DNA of 64,000 nt from Valencia hispanica (Eukaryota > Chordata > Actinopteri > Cyprinodontiformes > Valenciidae): positions 46,209,680-46,273,679 of the forward strand of contig OY747702.1 of assembly GCA_963556495.2 (NCBI GenBank). Reading direction: 5' to 3'. Shown here one piece after another: positions 12,101 to 33,296 of the stretch (its first letter is position 1; every line of letters begins with the position of its first letter). The translations under genes were made by a program, and so were the position numbers. Under the pieces are notes generated by a model. That model made no database searches, was not told where the DNA came from, and was given only the letters and a program-made list of their open reading frames with translations.

Positions 12101-14121
12101 AGAGAAAACATAACTTTTTAGATCACTGGGAAAATTTTGCTGATTCCAGTTTCTTATGGTAACTTTTTCATTAAATGACTTGTCTGTCTCTCAGTATGGA
12201 CATAACTTCCTGACATTTGACACTGTATCACTGGTCCCATACGACAGAAAGCTTATCGACACCTCACTCCTCAGCGCAAAACAGGTGAGAAATATTTAGC
12301 AGAAGCAATCTCTCAATTACAAAACGTCAGGCAGATGCGAACTCATGAACTATAACGTGCTGCCATCAGTTTCCTGTGTGAAATTGTAAATACCTCTGGG
12401 ACATACGATAGTGAGACATGGACCATGTTTTTCCTTTTTCCTGCAACTTGAGTTCTAGCTTCCTCTTAAAATCCCCCTCTCACTCTTGTGGTTGAAGCTT
12501 CTCTGCAGCTCTGAGACCTAAACAAAGTAAAAGAAAACAAAACCACGTGTGAAATAAGCTTCTGTGTTTTGTTTTGTTTTGTTTTGTTTCTTTTTTTTCT
12601 GAAGCTTTAATGTTTTGTTTAAAAATAGTTTTAGGTAGCTTTTTAATCCATCCAAATGTATTTTTCCATTTTTTTAATATATTTCATGGCAAGTAATAAT
12701 AAATATATCGTAACGGCCAATTGATGCCTTTAAATATTTCAACAAGCACGATGCAAATTTAACTTTTTGAATCCACTTTGAATCCAGGACTTCAATTATA
12801 TCAAACATGTCAATTTTGAACTCAACTACAAAGAAAAATTTTTTCAAGTGGGACTATAATGAGTAGTTGAATTAAAAAGTGGATTATCACCATTTAAAAC
12901 ACTTCAAAACATTTCTTCATGTTCAAATAAATGCTTTCTCCATGTACTTCATCACTTTTGCAACTGAAAGATGTTTACATAAACATGTCACATATAAGCA
13001 ATGCTGTAGAGGCTGTTGCTATGCTTTTTTTTGTTAAAAAACTGTTGTTTAAGGAGTCACCTGATTCATGCCAGGATGGATTAGTTGCTTTACACACAGT
13101 TAGCAAAACAACATTAATTTGTTCCAGTTATGAAGACAACACCATTAAACGCAGTCTCATTTAAAAGTTGTCAGGGTACAACCTACTCTGTGTACAGTTT
13201 TCACAAACTGTTAATTTAAACTTCTTTCAAGATTTTAAGTTTCTCTTCTTTTAGAAGGGGAAAATTAAATTGAGTCGCCAATTACAAAATAAACTGATTC
13301 TTCAAAGTGAGAACACTCTGACTGGTGTCCACTACAGACATGGCTACATATGTGTGTGTGTGTTTAAGTCAATAACACTCTACTGTTACCTTTGCTCACG
13401 TGAAATAGCAAAGCTCCAGGTAAGCCATGTCAAACATTTTTTTAAACAATTCTGTGGCATGAGCATCAACATTCAGAAATGGCACATATCACACACATGC
13501 ACCACTGCTACATAATTTCCATAAGGTCTATGCAAGCATGGGGATGACATGATAAAATTTCTTACTCTTAGGCTCTGCTGTGCTGACACTTTGTCTGCAT
13601 TAATAAAGATTCATTCACCTCAGCATCCCAAATACTTGGATTGGCTAACATACCAGGGGAATAGAATAGAATAGAATAGAATAGAATAGAATAGAATAGA
13701 ATAGAATAGAATAGAATAGAATGAAAACTGATAAGAACTAAGAATGCTATGAAAGAAATTGGTATACATCAGATTTTTATGTCAGTAAAAACATGTCAAG
13801 AGGAAAGGCAAGGCAATGTTATTTGTATAGCACACTTTCAACAACAAGGTAATTCAAGAGAACGTATTTGCAAGTGTAGTTCAGCACTTTAATATACAGT
13901 ACGTGTGCATTTTCCATCTTCAGCTTCAGTGGCTGAATACTTACTATGAGAAAATTCGTCGGGTAGTGGGTCCTGAGCTGGACAAACAGGAGCTGCACGA
14001 GGAGAAGGACTGGATGCTCAGAAACACAGAGCCTTTCACTGAGGCTGGATCCTCTGCCTCCGTCTGTTCCTCCTCCCTGACCCTCATCGCTCTGGTCTTC
14101 GCTCTGCACAACATCATCTGA
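153..14121 (+). CDS. xpnpep2: X-prolyl aminopeptidase 2, membrane-bound (3' 16 exons, 5' partial)
   Basis: Exons: 153-239, 396-539, 2594-2695, 2798-2879, 3041-3242, 3325-3414, 3493-3602, 5516-5593, 7661-7732, 7814-7874, 7962-8031, 8209-8313, 10469-10528, 12020-12096, 12195-12284, 13924-14121. All introns are GT-AG, and the phases join into one frame of ~541 residues plus TGA. The human protein has 674, so roughly 130 N-terminal residues lie upstream of the window. The family (peptidase M24B) removes an N-terminal residue before proline, for example from bradykinin, at the cell surface using a metal centre. Visible metal ligands are the two Asp of DGTTD (7815-7829), the second His of GHGTGHGVG in exon 8209-8313, Glu of EPGYY (codon split by the 10529-12019 intron) and Glu of RIEDIAV. 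The C-terminus is a small-residue stretch followed by a hydrophobic tail, as in a GPI signal, which separates it from cytosolic XPNPEP1. Synteny with sash3 and zdhhc9 agrees. Confidence 0.95.
1138..2567 (-). mobile_element. Tc1-like transposon relic, transposase antisense
   Basis: Terminal inverted repeats are recognisable: the left end starts CAGTGTGTTGCAATG and the right end finishes TTGCAAGGCAGTG. TA dinucleotides flank both ends (1136-1137 and 2568-2569), as expected for Tc1/mariner. The interior carries the reversed, decayed transposase text common in fish copies of this family, including the segment around 2196-2245 next to the helix-turn-helix end. No intact reading frame survives. A second dispersed repeat lies within it near 1337-1467. 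The right end is only 26 bases before xpnpep2 exon 2594-2695. Confidence 0.8.
1337..1467 (+). repeat. Dispersed teleost repeat fragment (family A)
   Basis: The segment opening at the CATCC run and continuing through a G-rich stretch to CAGTCCATCGCAG resembles a high-copy fish repeat of unclear class. Related pieces in this window are at 45150-45340 and 53850-54110 (same strand) and at 5775-5965 and 48780-48915 (opposite strand). This copy is truncated. Confidence 0.65.
4137..4450 (+). mobile_element. Non-LTR retrotransposon fragment (internally deleted)
   Basis: The reading frame at 4120-4401 contains RVGLHQGYPLS, a reverse-transcriptase-like motif, followed soon after by NLIYGHKLWVVTERMRSR, which lies far downstream in intact fish LINEs. 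The middle of the reverse transcriptase is therefore deleted. It sits inside the Tc1-like element 3618-5408. I cannot assign the LINE clade with certainty. Confidence 0.65.
4537..5156. mobile_element. Inverted-repeat MITE nested in the Tc1 element
   Basis: The ends are imperfect inverted repeats: CCCTTTTTTCACTCGGGTCT at the left, against the reverse complement of the right end, CCCCTTTCTCACTAGGGCCG. Transposase-like text of the host Tc1 resumes on both sides (CATCAGCCAGG before, GGACAATTAACCCC after), so this is a later insertion. The interior is relatively GC-rich and non-coding. Exact boundaries and target duplication are uncertain. Confidence 0.6.
5775..5965 (-). repeat. Dispersed teleost repeat, family A, reverse orientation
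   Basis: The text around 5845-5895 (GCATGTTCTCTCCGTGCATG and GGTTCTCTCCGGGTACTCC) is the reverse complement of the 3' half of the repeat family seen at 45150-45600. It lies in the xpnpep2 intron 5594-7660 and is truncated. Confidence 0.6.
6727..7475 (+). mobile_element. Tc1-like transposon relic, 3' truncated
   Basis: The left terminal repeat (CAGCTCCTTGTAGTAGTGTT, then a TTTTCCACATGTTGTCACAT segment) belongs to the same family as 1138-2567, here with transposase text on the + strand. The reading frame 7268-7498 includes a decayed catalytic-core segment (AENTANMWKKVFCLDETEIE, where the Asp would be catalytic). The 3' part and right terminal repeat are missing. Confidence 0.7.
8600..8860 (+). 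mobile_element. Tc1-like transposon 5' end fragment
   Basis: Only a terminal-repeat region survives. It starts AGTGCTGTGAAAAAAATATT and continues to a CAAAATGCAGTT segment near 8727. It belongs to a different Tc1 family from the 1138-2567 copy, related to 10660-11940. No transposase frame is present. Confidence 0.55.
8861..10468. other. xpnpep2: Intronic stretch, no gene seen
   Basis: Remainder of the xpnpep2 intron between exons 8209-8313 and 10469-10528. It contains a run of G at 8885-8893, homopolymer A and T runs, and a moderately CpG-bearing stretch at 9290-9540 that I cannot assign. No splice-flanked conserved coding sequence was found. Confidence 0.5.
10660..11940 (+). mobile_element. 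Tc1-like transposon relic with nested MITE
   Basis: Decayed transposase text is on the + strand. Recognisable are the DNA-binding side (GTGACTGACCAACTAAAATT near 10877), a core segment near 11260 and the terminal part WPSQILDPNPTEMLW at 11538-11582 with many stops. The right terminal region resembles that at 51771-51960. It is interrupted by the palindromic element 10958-11160. It occupies most of the xpnpep2 intron 10529-12019. Confidence 0.75.
10958..11160. mobile_element. hAT-type palindromic MITE
   Basis: The element begins CAGGGGTGCC and ends GGTACCCCTG, with inner text near each end that is also inverted (CTTTTAGATG against CATCTAAAAG). It is flanked by ATCTAAAG (10950-10957) and ATCTGAAG (11161-11168), a 7-of-8 target duplication, as expected for hAT elements. 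The host Tc1 sequence continues on both sides. A second copy is at 45342-45555. Confidence 0.8.
13659..13722 (+). repeat. Pentanucleotide microsatellite (AATAG)n
   Basis: About a dozen uninterrupted AATAG units in the last xpnpep2 intron. Confidence 0.95.
13805..13862 (-). repeat. LINE/SINE 3' tail fragment
   Basis: The text GGCAATGTTATTTGTATAGC followed by a CAACAACAAGGTAATTCAA segment matches the start of the longer copy at 60035-60420. Only the tail remains, just upstream of the last xpnpep2 exon. Confidence 0.55.
13924..14121 (+). CDS. xpnpep2: xpnpep2 terminal coding exon with GPI-anchor signal
   Basis: Last coding exon, opening after a CAG acceptor at 13921-13923. It carries the C-terminal helix of the catalytic domain (LQWLNTYYEKIRR), then a Glu/Lys-rich linker. 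A Gly-Ser-Ser-Ala-Ser stretch follows, which suits a GPI omega site. The tail SSSLTLIALVFALHNII then runs straight into the TGA at 14119-14121. Small residues followed by a short hydrophobic end with no cytoplasmic tail is the GPI-attachment pattern known for mammalian XPNPEP2. The exact omega residue is inferred, not shown. Confidence 0.85.
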   Translation, partial: LQWLNTYYEKIRRVVGPELDKQELHEEKDWMLRNTEPFTEAGSSASVCSSSLTLIALVFALHNII

Positions 14122-14405
14122 GGGTCACCTCCTATCACACTTCTCAACAGACTTGCACTCAAAAGTTACCCCTATGCAGTCTCTACTGAGCAGCTATACC
14201 AGGTTGAAAGATGCACAGAAATTTATAATTTTTGCAATTTGAAATTGTAAGATATATTTAATAATTTAAAATATGTGGGTAAATATATGATTTTGTGGTT
14301 TTTAATGTTTGAAAGGATATTTTATGTGATTTTTGATTTAATAGTTTATGGGTTTTTTAACTGGGCATTTGTATAACCAGCTTATATAAGATATATTTTA
14401 ATAAA
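14122..14405 (+). other. xpnpep2: xpnpep2 3' UTR with poly(A) signal
   Basis: AT-rich stretch after the stop codon with a canonical AATAAA at 14400-14405. Cleavage is expected some 10-30 bases later. No other feature is visible in it. A short 3' UTR of about 0.3 kb is inferred. Confidence 0.7.
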
Positions 14406-14485
14406 GTGTCACACTTTCAAACAATAATGTGTGCTGAAGTTGTTGCTGATAGCTTAACCCTTTGAATATTTTATATAACCATGGA

Positions 14486-14486
14486 A

Positions 14487-14520
<34 letters not shown>

Positions 14521-14566
14521 ATGGATGGATGGATGGATGGATGGATGGATGGATGGATGGATGGGT
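14486..14566 (+). repeat. Tetranucleotide microsatellite (GGAT)n
   Basis: Near-perfect ATGG/GGAT units beginning at about 14486, shortly after the xpnpep2 poly(A) signal. It produces artefactual Met-Asp-Gly-Trp reading frames. Confidence 0.95.
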
Positions 14567-14659
14567 GGACTATGATGAAAATTACAGACCTCTCTCATCT
14601 TTTTAAGTGGGACAACTTCCACAACTGGAGGCTGCCAAATGCTTTTTGTCCCACTGTAA

Positions 14660-15780
14660 CCCTTAGTTATCCTCATCCAAGTTGCAAAGCACTAAAACCA
14701 CTTTTGTTTATGGTTTTGTATTGTCCACCAGGCCCTTACTCTCTATTTTCAGATCAGATCTCAGATTGTCTGATTTGGTGTTCAATACTATGAAGTCATT
14801 AAAGTGGAGGATTTCAATTAATGTTGACACTGAAAGTTATAGCCTAAATCCAGCCTTTAATGCTATCTTAGACTCAATTGCACAGGGACCCACCCACTCC
14901 GGTCATCATACTTTGGACTATGTACTGACATATGGCATTGAGTGTGAAGAAATAATAGTCCTACCACATAACTCCTGTCTGATAATTTTGAATTTATTTT
15001 AACTGAGCACCCCAGACCTGAAAGAAAAATATATTATAATAGAGCTTTATCAGACAATGCTGTAACACGTTTTAAAGTATCTGTTCCATTCCAATTTCCC
15101 TCAGTACCTCAGAGTAACACAGTGGAGGGCAGCAATTTAATCACTAGCCCTTCACAAATTGATGGTCTAGTTCATAGGTGGTATTATGTGGGGTCATTTT
15201 AATCTGTAAAGCACTTTGTGATGCAACTTCTTGTATGAAAAGCGCTTTACAAATAAAGTTTGATTTGATTTGATAGCGTTATTTCCTTAATTAGCCATAG
15301 GAGGTTGGCTCCTTGGTTTAATTCAGAGCTGCATACTTTAAAGCAGAATGCTAGGAAATTGGAGAGAAAATTATGTTCTATACACCTAGAGGATTCTTAT
15401 TTTACCTGGAAAAAATAGTCTACAGCTGTTTAGAAAGATCCTTTGACAAGCTAGAACAGCATATTTTCCATCATTATTAGAGTAGAAAAAGAACAATCCT
15501 AGGTTTCTTTTTAGTACAGTTGCCAAACCTACACAGAGTCATAGCTCTGTTGAGGCAACTATTCCCCCAGCTCTTAGTAGTGATGACTTCATGGGATTCT
15601 TCATAAATAAAATTAATTCTATTAAAAATAAGATCATTGGCATCCTCCCAAACATGATTACCTCTTCCTCAGTAAGTGAGGCAGAACCTCATTTGTGTTT
15701 GGACTGTTTTGATTCAGCCAAACTTTCGTAATCATCAAAAATATTAGCCTCATCTAAACCTTCAACTTGCATGTTGGACC
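14660..15780 (+). mobile_element. LINE remnant with internal tail insertion
   Basis: The frame 14682-15002 contains AFNAILDSIAQGPTHSGHHT followed by LDYVLTYGIE, which resembles the endonuclease end of fish LINE ORF2. Further LINE-like text follows to about 15735, including DFMGFFINKINSIKNK near 15585-15635. At 15200-15275 a tail-like segment (AAAGCGCTTTACAAATAAAG then a TTTGATTTGATTT repeat) interrupts it. Many stops are present. The clade (L2-like) is a guess. Confidence 0.6.
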
Positions 15781-15798
15781 GCATCACAACCAAATTAT

Positions 15799-16596
15799 TT
15801 AAAGCTGCAGTAGGTAACTCAGAGAGGAGAGCAGCACTCCCCCTCCCTCTCCGATGCACTCAAGCCCCGCCTCCAATGCCCTCCTCCCTCCTTCAGCTGC
15901 TCTACTGGTGTAACAACTGCCAAAGATAATCAGCTGACGCGACTTAGAAAACAAACTTTCGTGAATATTTCCTAACAGTAAACCACATATGACAACATTA
16001 GCTGTGAGAGCACGGCTGATCGCACGCGCTGCGGAGGTTTACTGTAATACCACCACCAAGAAAAAAACAAAAACAAATATTAATCAAGCAAGGGTAATTA
16101 CCTGTCGAGCAGAAACATTGCCAACTCGGAATCGGTTTTAAACGCTTTTAGGTCCCGTAGCTCCCTCCACCACTCAAAGGCTACGCTAATATTTACCCTC
16201 GTTTTATCTCGGGCTCGGTCAACTTCTTTCTTCGTAGCTTTTTTGTCCTCCTCGGTCATCTTCTTTTTTGTTGGCAGCGGCGCTATGGGCAGTTTCTCTT
16301 TAGTTGGCTGTTGCAGCCGGTTGCGTAGCGGAGCGAGGGGCGGGTCGCGGTGTGTGTGGGAGGAGTGATAGACAGATGTCAGACACTCCTTCAGACGCTA
16401 CTCTGGCTCTGATTGGGTGTTTTCTACCGGGCGCGGTGGATTCTTGCAAATCGCAGTAGGGGCTGTAGGCATGACTAATTGAGCTGCTTTTTTTTAACAG
16501 ATTACAAATCTCATTTCCTACTTTCAGGACAAATAGACAGTTTTAGGAAATATCACAAAAAGTTACCTTTATTCAAGTTACCTACTGCAGCTTTAA
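15799..16596. mobile_element. MITE with 21-bp perfect terminal inverted repeats
   Basis: It starts TTAAAGCTGCAGTAGGTAAC and ends with the exact reverse complement (AGTTACCTACTGCAGCTTTAA, last base 16596). The interior is markedly GC- and CpG-richer than its surroundings around 15835-15900 and 16140-16440, and has no long frame. TTA/TAA at the ends would suit a PIF/Harbinger-type element, but the class is inferred only. Confidence 0.75.
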
Positions 16597-19380
16597 TAAC
16601 TGAATTAACAAAACCTACAAAGTCAGTCTGAAGCATAAGGAGATTGCAACTGGGATCTAAGATGGGCGCCTAAGAGAAACTTAAAGCAAAAGCACAAATG
16701 AACAGGGAAGAGAGGAGAGAAACAGAAGGAGACATAAGTATAAACACTAGAAAGAGATTCAAATCAGTAAACAATCCTAATAAGAGAAATGAAGTAAGAC
16801 AGAGAAAAATGATGAGATAAGGGAAACTAATAAAAGATCAAAGTAGTCCGAAAACAATGAAAGTATAAATATCTATTGGTAAGATAGGATGTGAAAACAT
16901 AGAGGGAAGATAGAACCTAGAATCACTAAACTATAACAAAAATAACATCGAGCAAAAAAACTAAAATAAGATCAACTGAATAAAGAAATGAAATACCTGA
17001 AACTCACAACACAAATACCTAATTAACCTAACAACTATATAAATGAATTTAATTTAATTTAATTGCTAAAATGGGGCCTGTCCACAAAGACACACCCAAA
17101 CACTACAAAACTAAAATGAACAATTTGAAAACCCAGTTGCTGTGTTGCTGTTTAACTGTGCTTTTCATATGTGTTTTCACGAAGATAAATCAATTCATTT
17201 CCTAAGTAGGACTTAAGAATGCTTTATTGTTACAGAACTCTGAAAAAAAGATTATATCTCTCTAAAATGTCAATTTGAGATAATGCTTGATCAGTACTAA
17301 GCTCTTTACCAAAGACAATATTTATCATGGAGTATCTAATAAGCTCTCTCTCTCTCTGCTTCTTTTAAACAAATTCTGTCGTACTAACATTATTTAAACA
17401 TCATCAGAAAGGTTATTCATTTTTATAAAAGAGTGTACTTGTTAAGTCACTGTAAGCTACTCCACCCTGACTCTTTATAAGAAAAGTGAATTTCAGAAGT
17501 TCCTTTCCACTAATCTCATTTCCTTTAAATGCCACAAAATCCTCTTTTTCAGTCACCCACATCGTAACTGGCCATTGTTTCAGTATGGTTCAGCAAACTG
17601 AAATGATAAGGTATGCTTTCATATGTTTATTTCTGTCCATTCTATCAATGAACTGATTTATAGTTCACAGTATAGTTCAATTCAAAAATACTTTATCAAT
17701 CCCACCGGGAATCACGAAGTGTTGTTGTAGCTCATACTATTCAAGTTTCTTCAAGGAAGCCATTTTACTGGGGGGGTTGAGGGGGGGGTTACATTTTTAA
17801 ACATTTTCTTACTACTCAGCCGGTTAGGCCACACACATTTACTTATCATGCAGGAGCTTCGTGAAGCTCTAGTCGGTTCCTGCATCTTAAGAGGTAAATG
17901 TGCAACAACCCCCACCCTTCTTTAACACGATCCCTGTGATTAAAAACCTTTAAAACTGACATCGACAACTCTTAAAAAGGGTTCCTTACTAATTTTCTGT
18001 TTATTTCTTTTTGGTTGGTAAATGAAAAAAGGAAATACGACCATAAGATGATGCTTTTCTTAAAATAAAATCTTCTAGTCTTGCATTCTTCTTGAGGCCA
18101 TTTAACACTTGTAGTCACTGTAATGCACATTTGTAGGGACCATGTGGAGGCCTAACAAAGTCAAAGTTACAGTTATTGTTGTTAAGATCTAAAGTAAACA
18201 GGCATTTATGCTCTGAGACAAAAATAGAAAGACGTTAAAACCTGTCAGTGTTGAATATCTGAATGAATCAAACTAAGTGCTTTTTGTCCTTGTGATGATG
18301 AAGTTAACATCTGTTTTTCCCTGTCTTCATATTGTCCACTCATGATTCTTTTTACTTATATACTACACTAAATATGGTTTGGAGGGGTTTCTTCTCCTCC
18401 CTTTAAGCCGAAGAATGTTTAATAATATCTAGAAACCATTTTCTGAATTCATATTTAACATCTTTAATCTGGATTCTAAATAGTAAAGATGTTTAAATCT
18501 AAAGTACACATACAACATAATAAAAGAGGCAGAGAGTGGTAAGCATAGAAGGGACTTTTGAATGAGCGGAACAGGAAGTGCTTTTATTTTGATATCTAAG
18601 GAAAGTTATATTGATTTTCTTTCCTAAATAATCCAAATGCATTTAAAACAGTGTTAATTTTGAGAGACATTCCTGAACGGATTAAAATCCCATAATAATC
18701 CACCAACATCCTTGGCTAGTAATCAAGTGCAACAGCTGCAGTCTGTAGCTCAAATACCAACTTCTTTTCACTTTGCATTACACAAGATAAAAACTGTTAC
18801 TAAGACTCGAGTCTCAGACCAAGAGTCCAAGTCCAGTCTCTAGTCTTTAGGGTACAAGTCTAAGTCAAATCTGACTTAAGTGCATATTTAGGTTGTTTTT
18901 ACACCTGATAGTCGGTTCAATTAGGGACCAAAATTGCAACATTGTTGCTTTATTTTAGTGTTTTAAGGATTCCTGTTGTTTTTGGCAAATGTTCCAGACA
19001 GTTATGTTTTAGCAACGAGCTAATGTGAGCAGAGAATAAGACCAGAGACCAAGCCGAGACCTAAGTTTTTAGGAGGACCAGAGTTCACTTTTTTGGGTCC
19101 ACATCAGATTTTGATTGCGTATTCACTCCTCCCCATATGAACTGGACTTTCTGGCAGACAATTTAAGAGTTCAATTAAAGCAGACTAAATAGGGAGGGTG
19201 TGAATGCTCCCTTAAACATCTTTGGTTTATGTCACTGTAGTTTTTGGCTTTTGAGTTTTTATTGCAGTTTATTTCAATGATGCAATGCAGGCAAAACAAG
19301 CAATTTTTGTGATTAAAAAACAAACAAAAAGACCTCAGTATAAACATAAAACAATATTTGTTTGAATGTCAGATAGCAAA
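16597..19380. other. Intergenic, AT-rich, no gene seen
   Basis: Between xpnpep2 and sash3. I found no conserved, splice-flanked coding sequence. It includes a Rex1-like tail at 17670-17770, a CT-rich run at 17343-17360 and G runs near 17771-17788. The rest shows nothing recognisable. Confidence 0.5.
17670..17770 (-). repeat. Rex1-like LINE 3' tail
   Basis: The text AAAAATACTTTATCAATCCC followed by TTGTTGTAGCTCATACTATT is shared with the longer copy at 46330-46880. This copy stops after about 100 bases, the usual 5' truncation of LINE insertions. Confidence 0.65.
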
Positions 19381-19960
19381 CTATACCTTCACCCAACACT
19401 TTTTGTAGCCATCAACAAGCCTAAGGTAAGGTTCTGACAAGGGCATTAAGCTTATAGGTTTTCAACAGGGTTGATGTCAAAGCTTTGGGAACACCAGAAT
19501 ATTAGGACCACCGTAGCATCATCATGCTTTATCCATATTTGTGTCATTGTTCTGTTGGCTCATACATCAGTGTCCATTTTTCATCTGTCTACATAGTAAT
19601 TTGAGATCATGTTAAGTAGTTCTCCTTCTCTGTGTTCCAATACTGCTAGCAGTGAGACATGATGCTACCACCATCATGCTTGACAGAATGGTTTTCACTC
19701 CTCAGAACATAATTCTTGTCATTGTGGCTTTGTCTTTATTGAGCATGAAACCTTTTTTCCGTTAGGCTTTTCACTGGTCCATGTGAGCAGCTGGAAAATC
19801 CAGTCAAGCTTGAATCTATGATTTTTGGAGCAGGTTGCATAAAACCAGCTTCTTGTGACTTCGACACAACTCTGGATGGATATTTAACCACTTTTCTTAG
19901 CAGAATTTCCAGTTCTGGAACAAATACTAACCAGTTAGTTAATTTTTCAACAGAGTTGAG
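19381..19960 (-). mobile_element. Tc1-like transposon relic, antisense
   Basis: Strongly decayed transposase text in reverse, most clearly ATGATGCTACCACCATCATG near 19660, with neighbouring text of the same family. No frame or terminal repeats survive. Confidence 0.55.
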
Positions 19961-21992
19961 ATTGTTACTAAAAAAACCTAAAAGCCTTCTGATTTATTGA
20001 GTCCAAAATTTAGAAATAATTTTTCTGTGTTTTGGGATCGTCGTTCTGTCAGAACCTCCTGAATCTGAGATGTGGAAGCTGATTAAAAATTAAACATTTG
20101 TTAAGGACATTTTGGTATTGTCTAAAACATTAAGTTGGAAGGCAATCAAAATAACTGAAATCTATATTGTTGTAACTTTTTTATAAAATCTTTAAGGCAG
20201 TTGTGAAGTTATAAAACTTTGCATATTTATTTAAGGAAGGAAGACAGGAGCCAGCTGATTCTTTTCTGTTGGTAGTTCATGTAAACAATGGAGACTGAAT
20301 GCACAAGGGCTCGATTCAACAGGAAAAAGGCCATCAGAGCCTGTTTTATGCAATACAATGTCATGCCAACAAGATGATAACGGTTGGTTAGTCCATAAGA
20401 TGACATAACCGCTTTCCTGTCCTAATTAGATAATTATTGACACATTATATTAGCAGCTATTCTGAACAATGTGTTTCTCATACTCTCTGCGTTCCCCTCG
20501 CCCAAGCATCCCACCTCACCCAATTGATGATGATTTTGATCCTCAACACAGTCACGTTTTAAAAGACTGTCCAAGATTCAGTTGTCTGGGCAGCCCTGGA
20601 GTCCTGATTGTAGGAAGCAGGGAGCAAAAGCAAAAGAGAAACTTCACTCAGTTGTAGTTGATTTAATAAATGCATCATTGTTTACATCTAGATCATAAAC
20701 AAAGTGAGGAGAGTGCACTGTATGGAAAACATTGCTCCACAGCACAACTAGTGGCCAAACATTTGTTTCATGAATTAACAAAACCAAGAAAATACAGTCT
20801 TTTCAGAAAGGTATTTATGTATAATACGCTTTTACATCATTAAGTACATTTATATAACACAGAGGCATTTAACATTTGACTGTAGAGCCTTTACTTGTAA
20901 TCTGTCATTCTTTCCATATTTTTATTTCTCAAGTCCACTCCGCTGCTTTTTGTTGTTTTCATGCCTTCTTGATCACAAAGACAGATGAGTTTGCTGCCAA
21001 CCTGCTGTCAAGTGACAGGAAACTCAAACAGGGCATCCTCTTCTCATGTGGTTTTCACACCACTGAAATAACAAGTTGAAGTTGCCTTGCACTGAACTTC
21101 CCTCTCAACACTCACTGCCTGATCGTGTTTTTGCCAGCAGACTGACTGTATATTCAAAAAAAGCACACACATTTTTCTGAGTCACTCGGGTATGAATGCC
21201 CGTTGGACATCTCTTATGGAAGCTTTGAGTATTTTAGCTTGTGACTGATTTTGCAACACATTTATCTAATAAATTAGTTGGTGCAGGAACATTTCCAGCT
21301 GGATTTGCCTGGTTTGGAGATTTTTTGAGGGGTGTCTTGTAGCCACAGTGGTTTGCAGCTGCACAGTTGCTGCAGTTTCCAAATATGTCATCTTAGCACA
21401 TCTTTCACTTCCATACTTCGCATGTGCTCACTATGAACACATGTCGACATCCCGACTGTGAAGCTGTAAACCTGAAACTGTCCTTTGGTCTGAATTGTAA
21501 GAATAAACAAGTGGGGGAAATGTTAAGAGGGGTAATTAAATTAAATAAATACACCAAAACAATCTGACAGAACAACTTGCACTTTAAAAGCTGGATTCAC
21601 TTTTAAATCTACTTAGAACTTGTCGTGATGGCGCCTAACAGCCATTGAGAGTATAAGTTCTGTTTTTTTTCTTTTTTTTTTCTTTTTTTAAAGTAAGCTG
21701 GAGGCACGCAATCATGAGTAATGCATGTAACAAACCCAGTAGCCCTTCTGAGGTCCTGAGCAGCAGAAACAGGGTTTGCCTTTTTGGTTTCAATGCACCC
21801 ACGTGACTTCCTGACTTGTGCACTTCACTCTTTGCAGCAGAGTGCACCTCAGCCCTCTTCTCTTTCTCTTCACCTCGCTCCGGCTTGTGACAGTGCAGTG
21901 ACAGCCGTCCTCAAGCGATTAAACTCTGTGCAGCCTTCTCACAGCTTTTCTTATCCAGAGAGTTAGGTGGATCACAGGCGAAAAAGAAGAAG
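19961..21992. other. Region upstream of sash3, no gene seen
   Basis: Contains scattered short frames without splice context. The last 200 bases before the sash3 ATG include pyrimidine-rich text (CCTCTTCTCTTTCTCTTCAC at 21856-21875). This region is the likely 5' UTR and core promoter, but no TATA box or transcription start can be fixed. Confidence 0.4.
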
Positions 21993-32301
<10,309 letters not shown>

Positions 32302-32771
32302 TAGGTGGTGGAAAACATGCTCAAACTTTTTCCTCCTCATTTCTCGAGAGACTGTGAATGCCATTTAAAGTCTCTCTTTATCAAGAGAGCAGACAGTGCC
32401 ACTTTAATGCTAAAATACTGAACAAGCATGCTGTCCGTTAGTTGAAGGCTGATATACTGAATGTGCATGATAGCCATGATTTCACAGCTTGCTTACACAA
32501 GCAATTCAGCAACATACACTGTTACCAGCTGCATTATTTTGAATGAACTTGCATTGTAAAATATGATGTAATTTTACTTGAGGCATGTTGTGGTGTATTA
32601 TAATGTTTCAACTGAAGAATTCAAAGATTTTACTCTGGGCTCTACTCTGTCCTTTGTATTTTCATACTTTGGTGTATATTCCTTCATGAATGTAAACTAT
32701 CTTCGCATTTTTCATGCATCTTGAATATCACTGGTATTGTGTTTTTTGTGACTGTAAATGAATTGAATAAA
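32302..32771 (+). other. sash3: sash3 3' UTR with poly(A) signal
   Basis: AATAAA at 32766-32771, followed by T- and GT-rich text suited to cleavage. The stretch has no other feature. A 3' UTR of about 0.5 kb is inferred. Confidence 0.75.
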
Positions 32772-32789
32772 CTTTAATCAGTGGAGTGT

Positions 32790-33263
32790 TAACAACTTTG
32801 GTCAGTTTTATTTTTAGTTTAAGAAAGAAAATCCCAAATTTAAAAAGAAATGTTGTATGTGGTGTTTAGGTCTCCTTTAACATTAACAGGTATTTGGTTA
32901 AACTTTCAGGATAACATGTTTACTGTTTTGCATAAATGATTTCTTTTTTACATAAGTGTAATTAAAGGGATGCATGTTTTTCAGTTTTTTGTTGCATTAT
33001 GCAGCTTGTCACCTTGTTATAGTAGTGCTATGCTTTTTCTATTTTCAGATAATGAATGGAACAGGACTCCATGAGATGTTCAAGGCTCAAGATATTGTTT
33101 TATAGCCTAGTCCTACTTCAAACTTCTCCACCCCCCGACTCATCTGCTATGTTCCTTGGTCTCCATTATGTTTGTTCACTAATGTTCTCTAGCAAAACGA
33201 TGAGCAACATTTTGATGCACCAATAAGCAAGAGAACAGTCCTCCTGCTTGGATCTGGGTAAAA
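32790..33263. other. Intergenic, with Tc1 family debris
   Basis: The text at about 33070-33230 (TGTTCCTTGGTCTCCATTAT, TTGTTCACTAATGTTCTCTA) is the reversed end of the 1138-2567 Tc1 family. The rest is AT-rich with nothing recognisable. Confidence 0.5.
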
Positions 33264-33296
33264 CACTGCCTGGCCCAAAAAAAAAGGTCCTACACT

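Noticed and set aside
14497..14793. Frame starting with Met-Asp-Gly-Trp repeats
   Set aside because: Translation of the GGAT microsatellite running into LINE debris.
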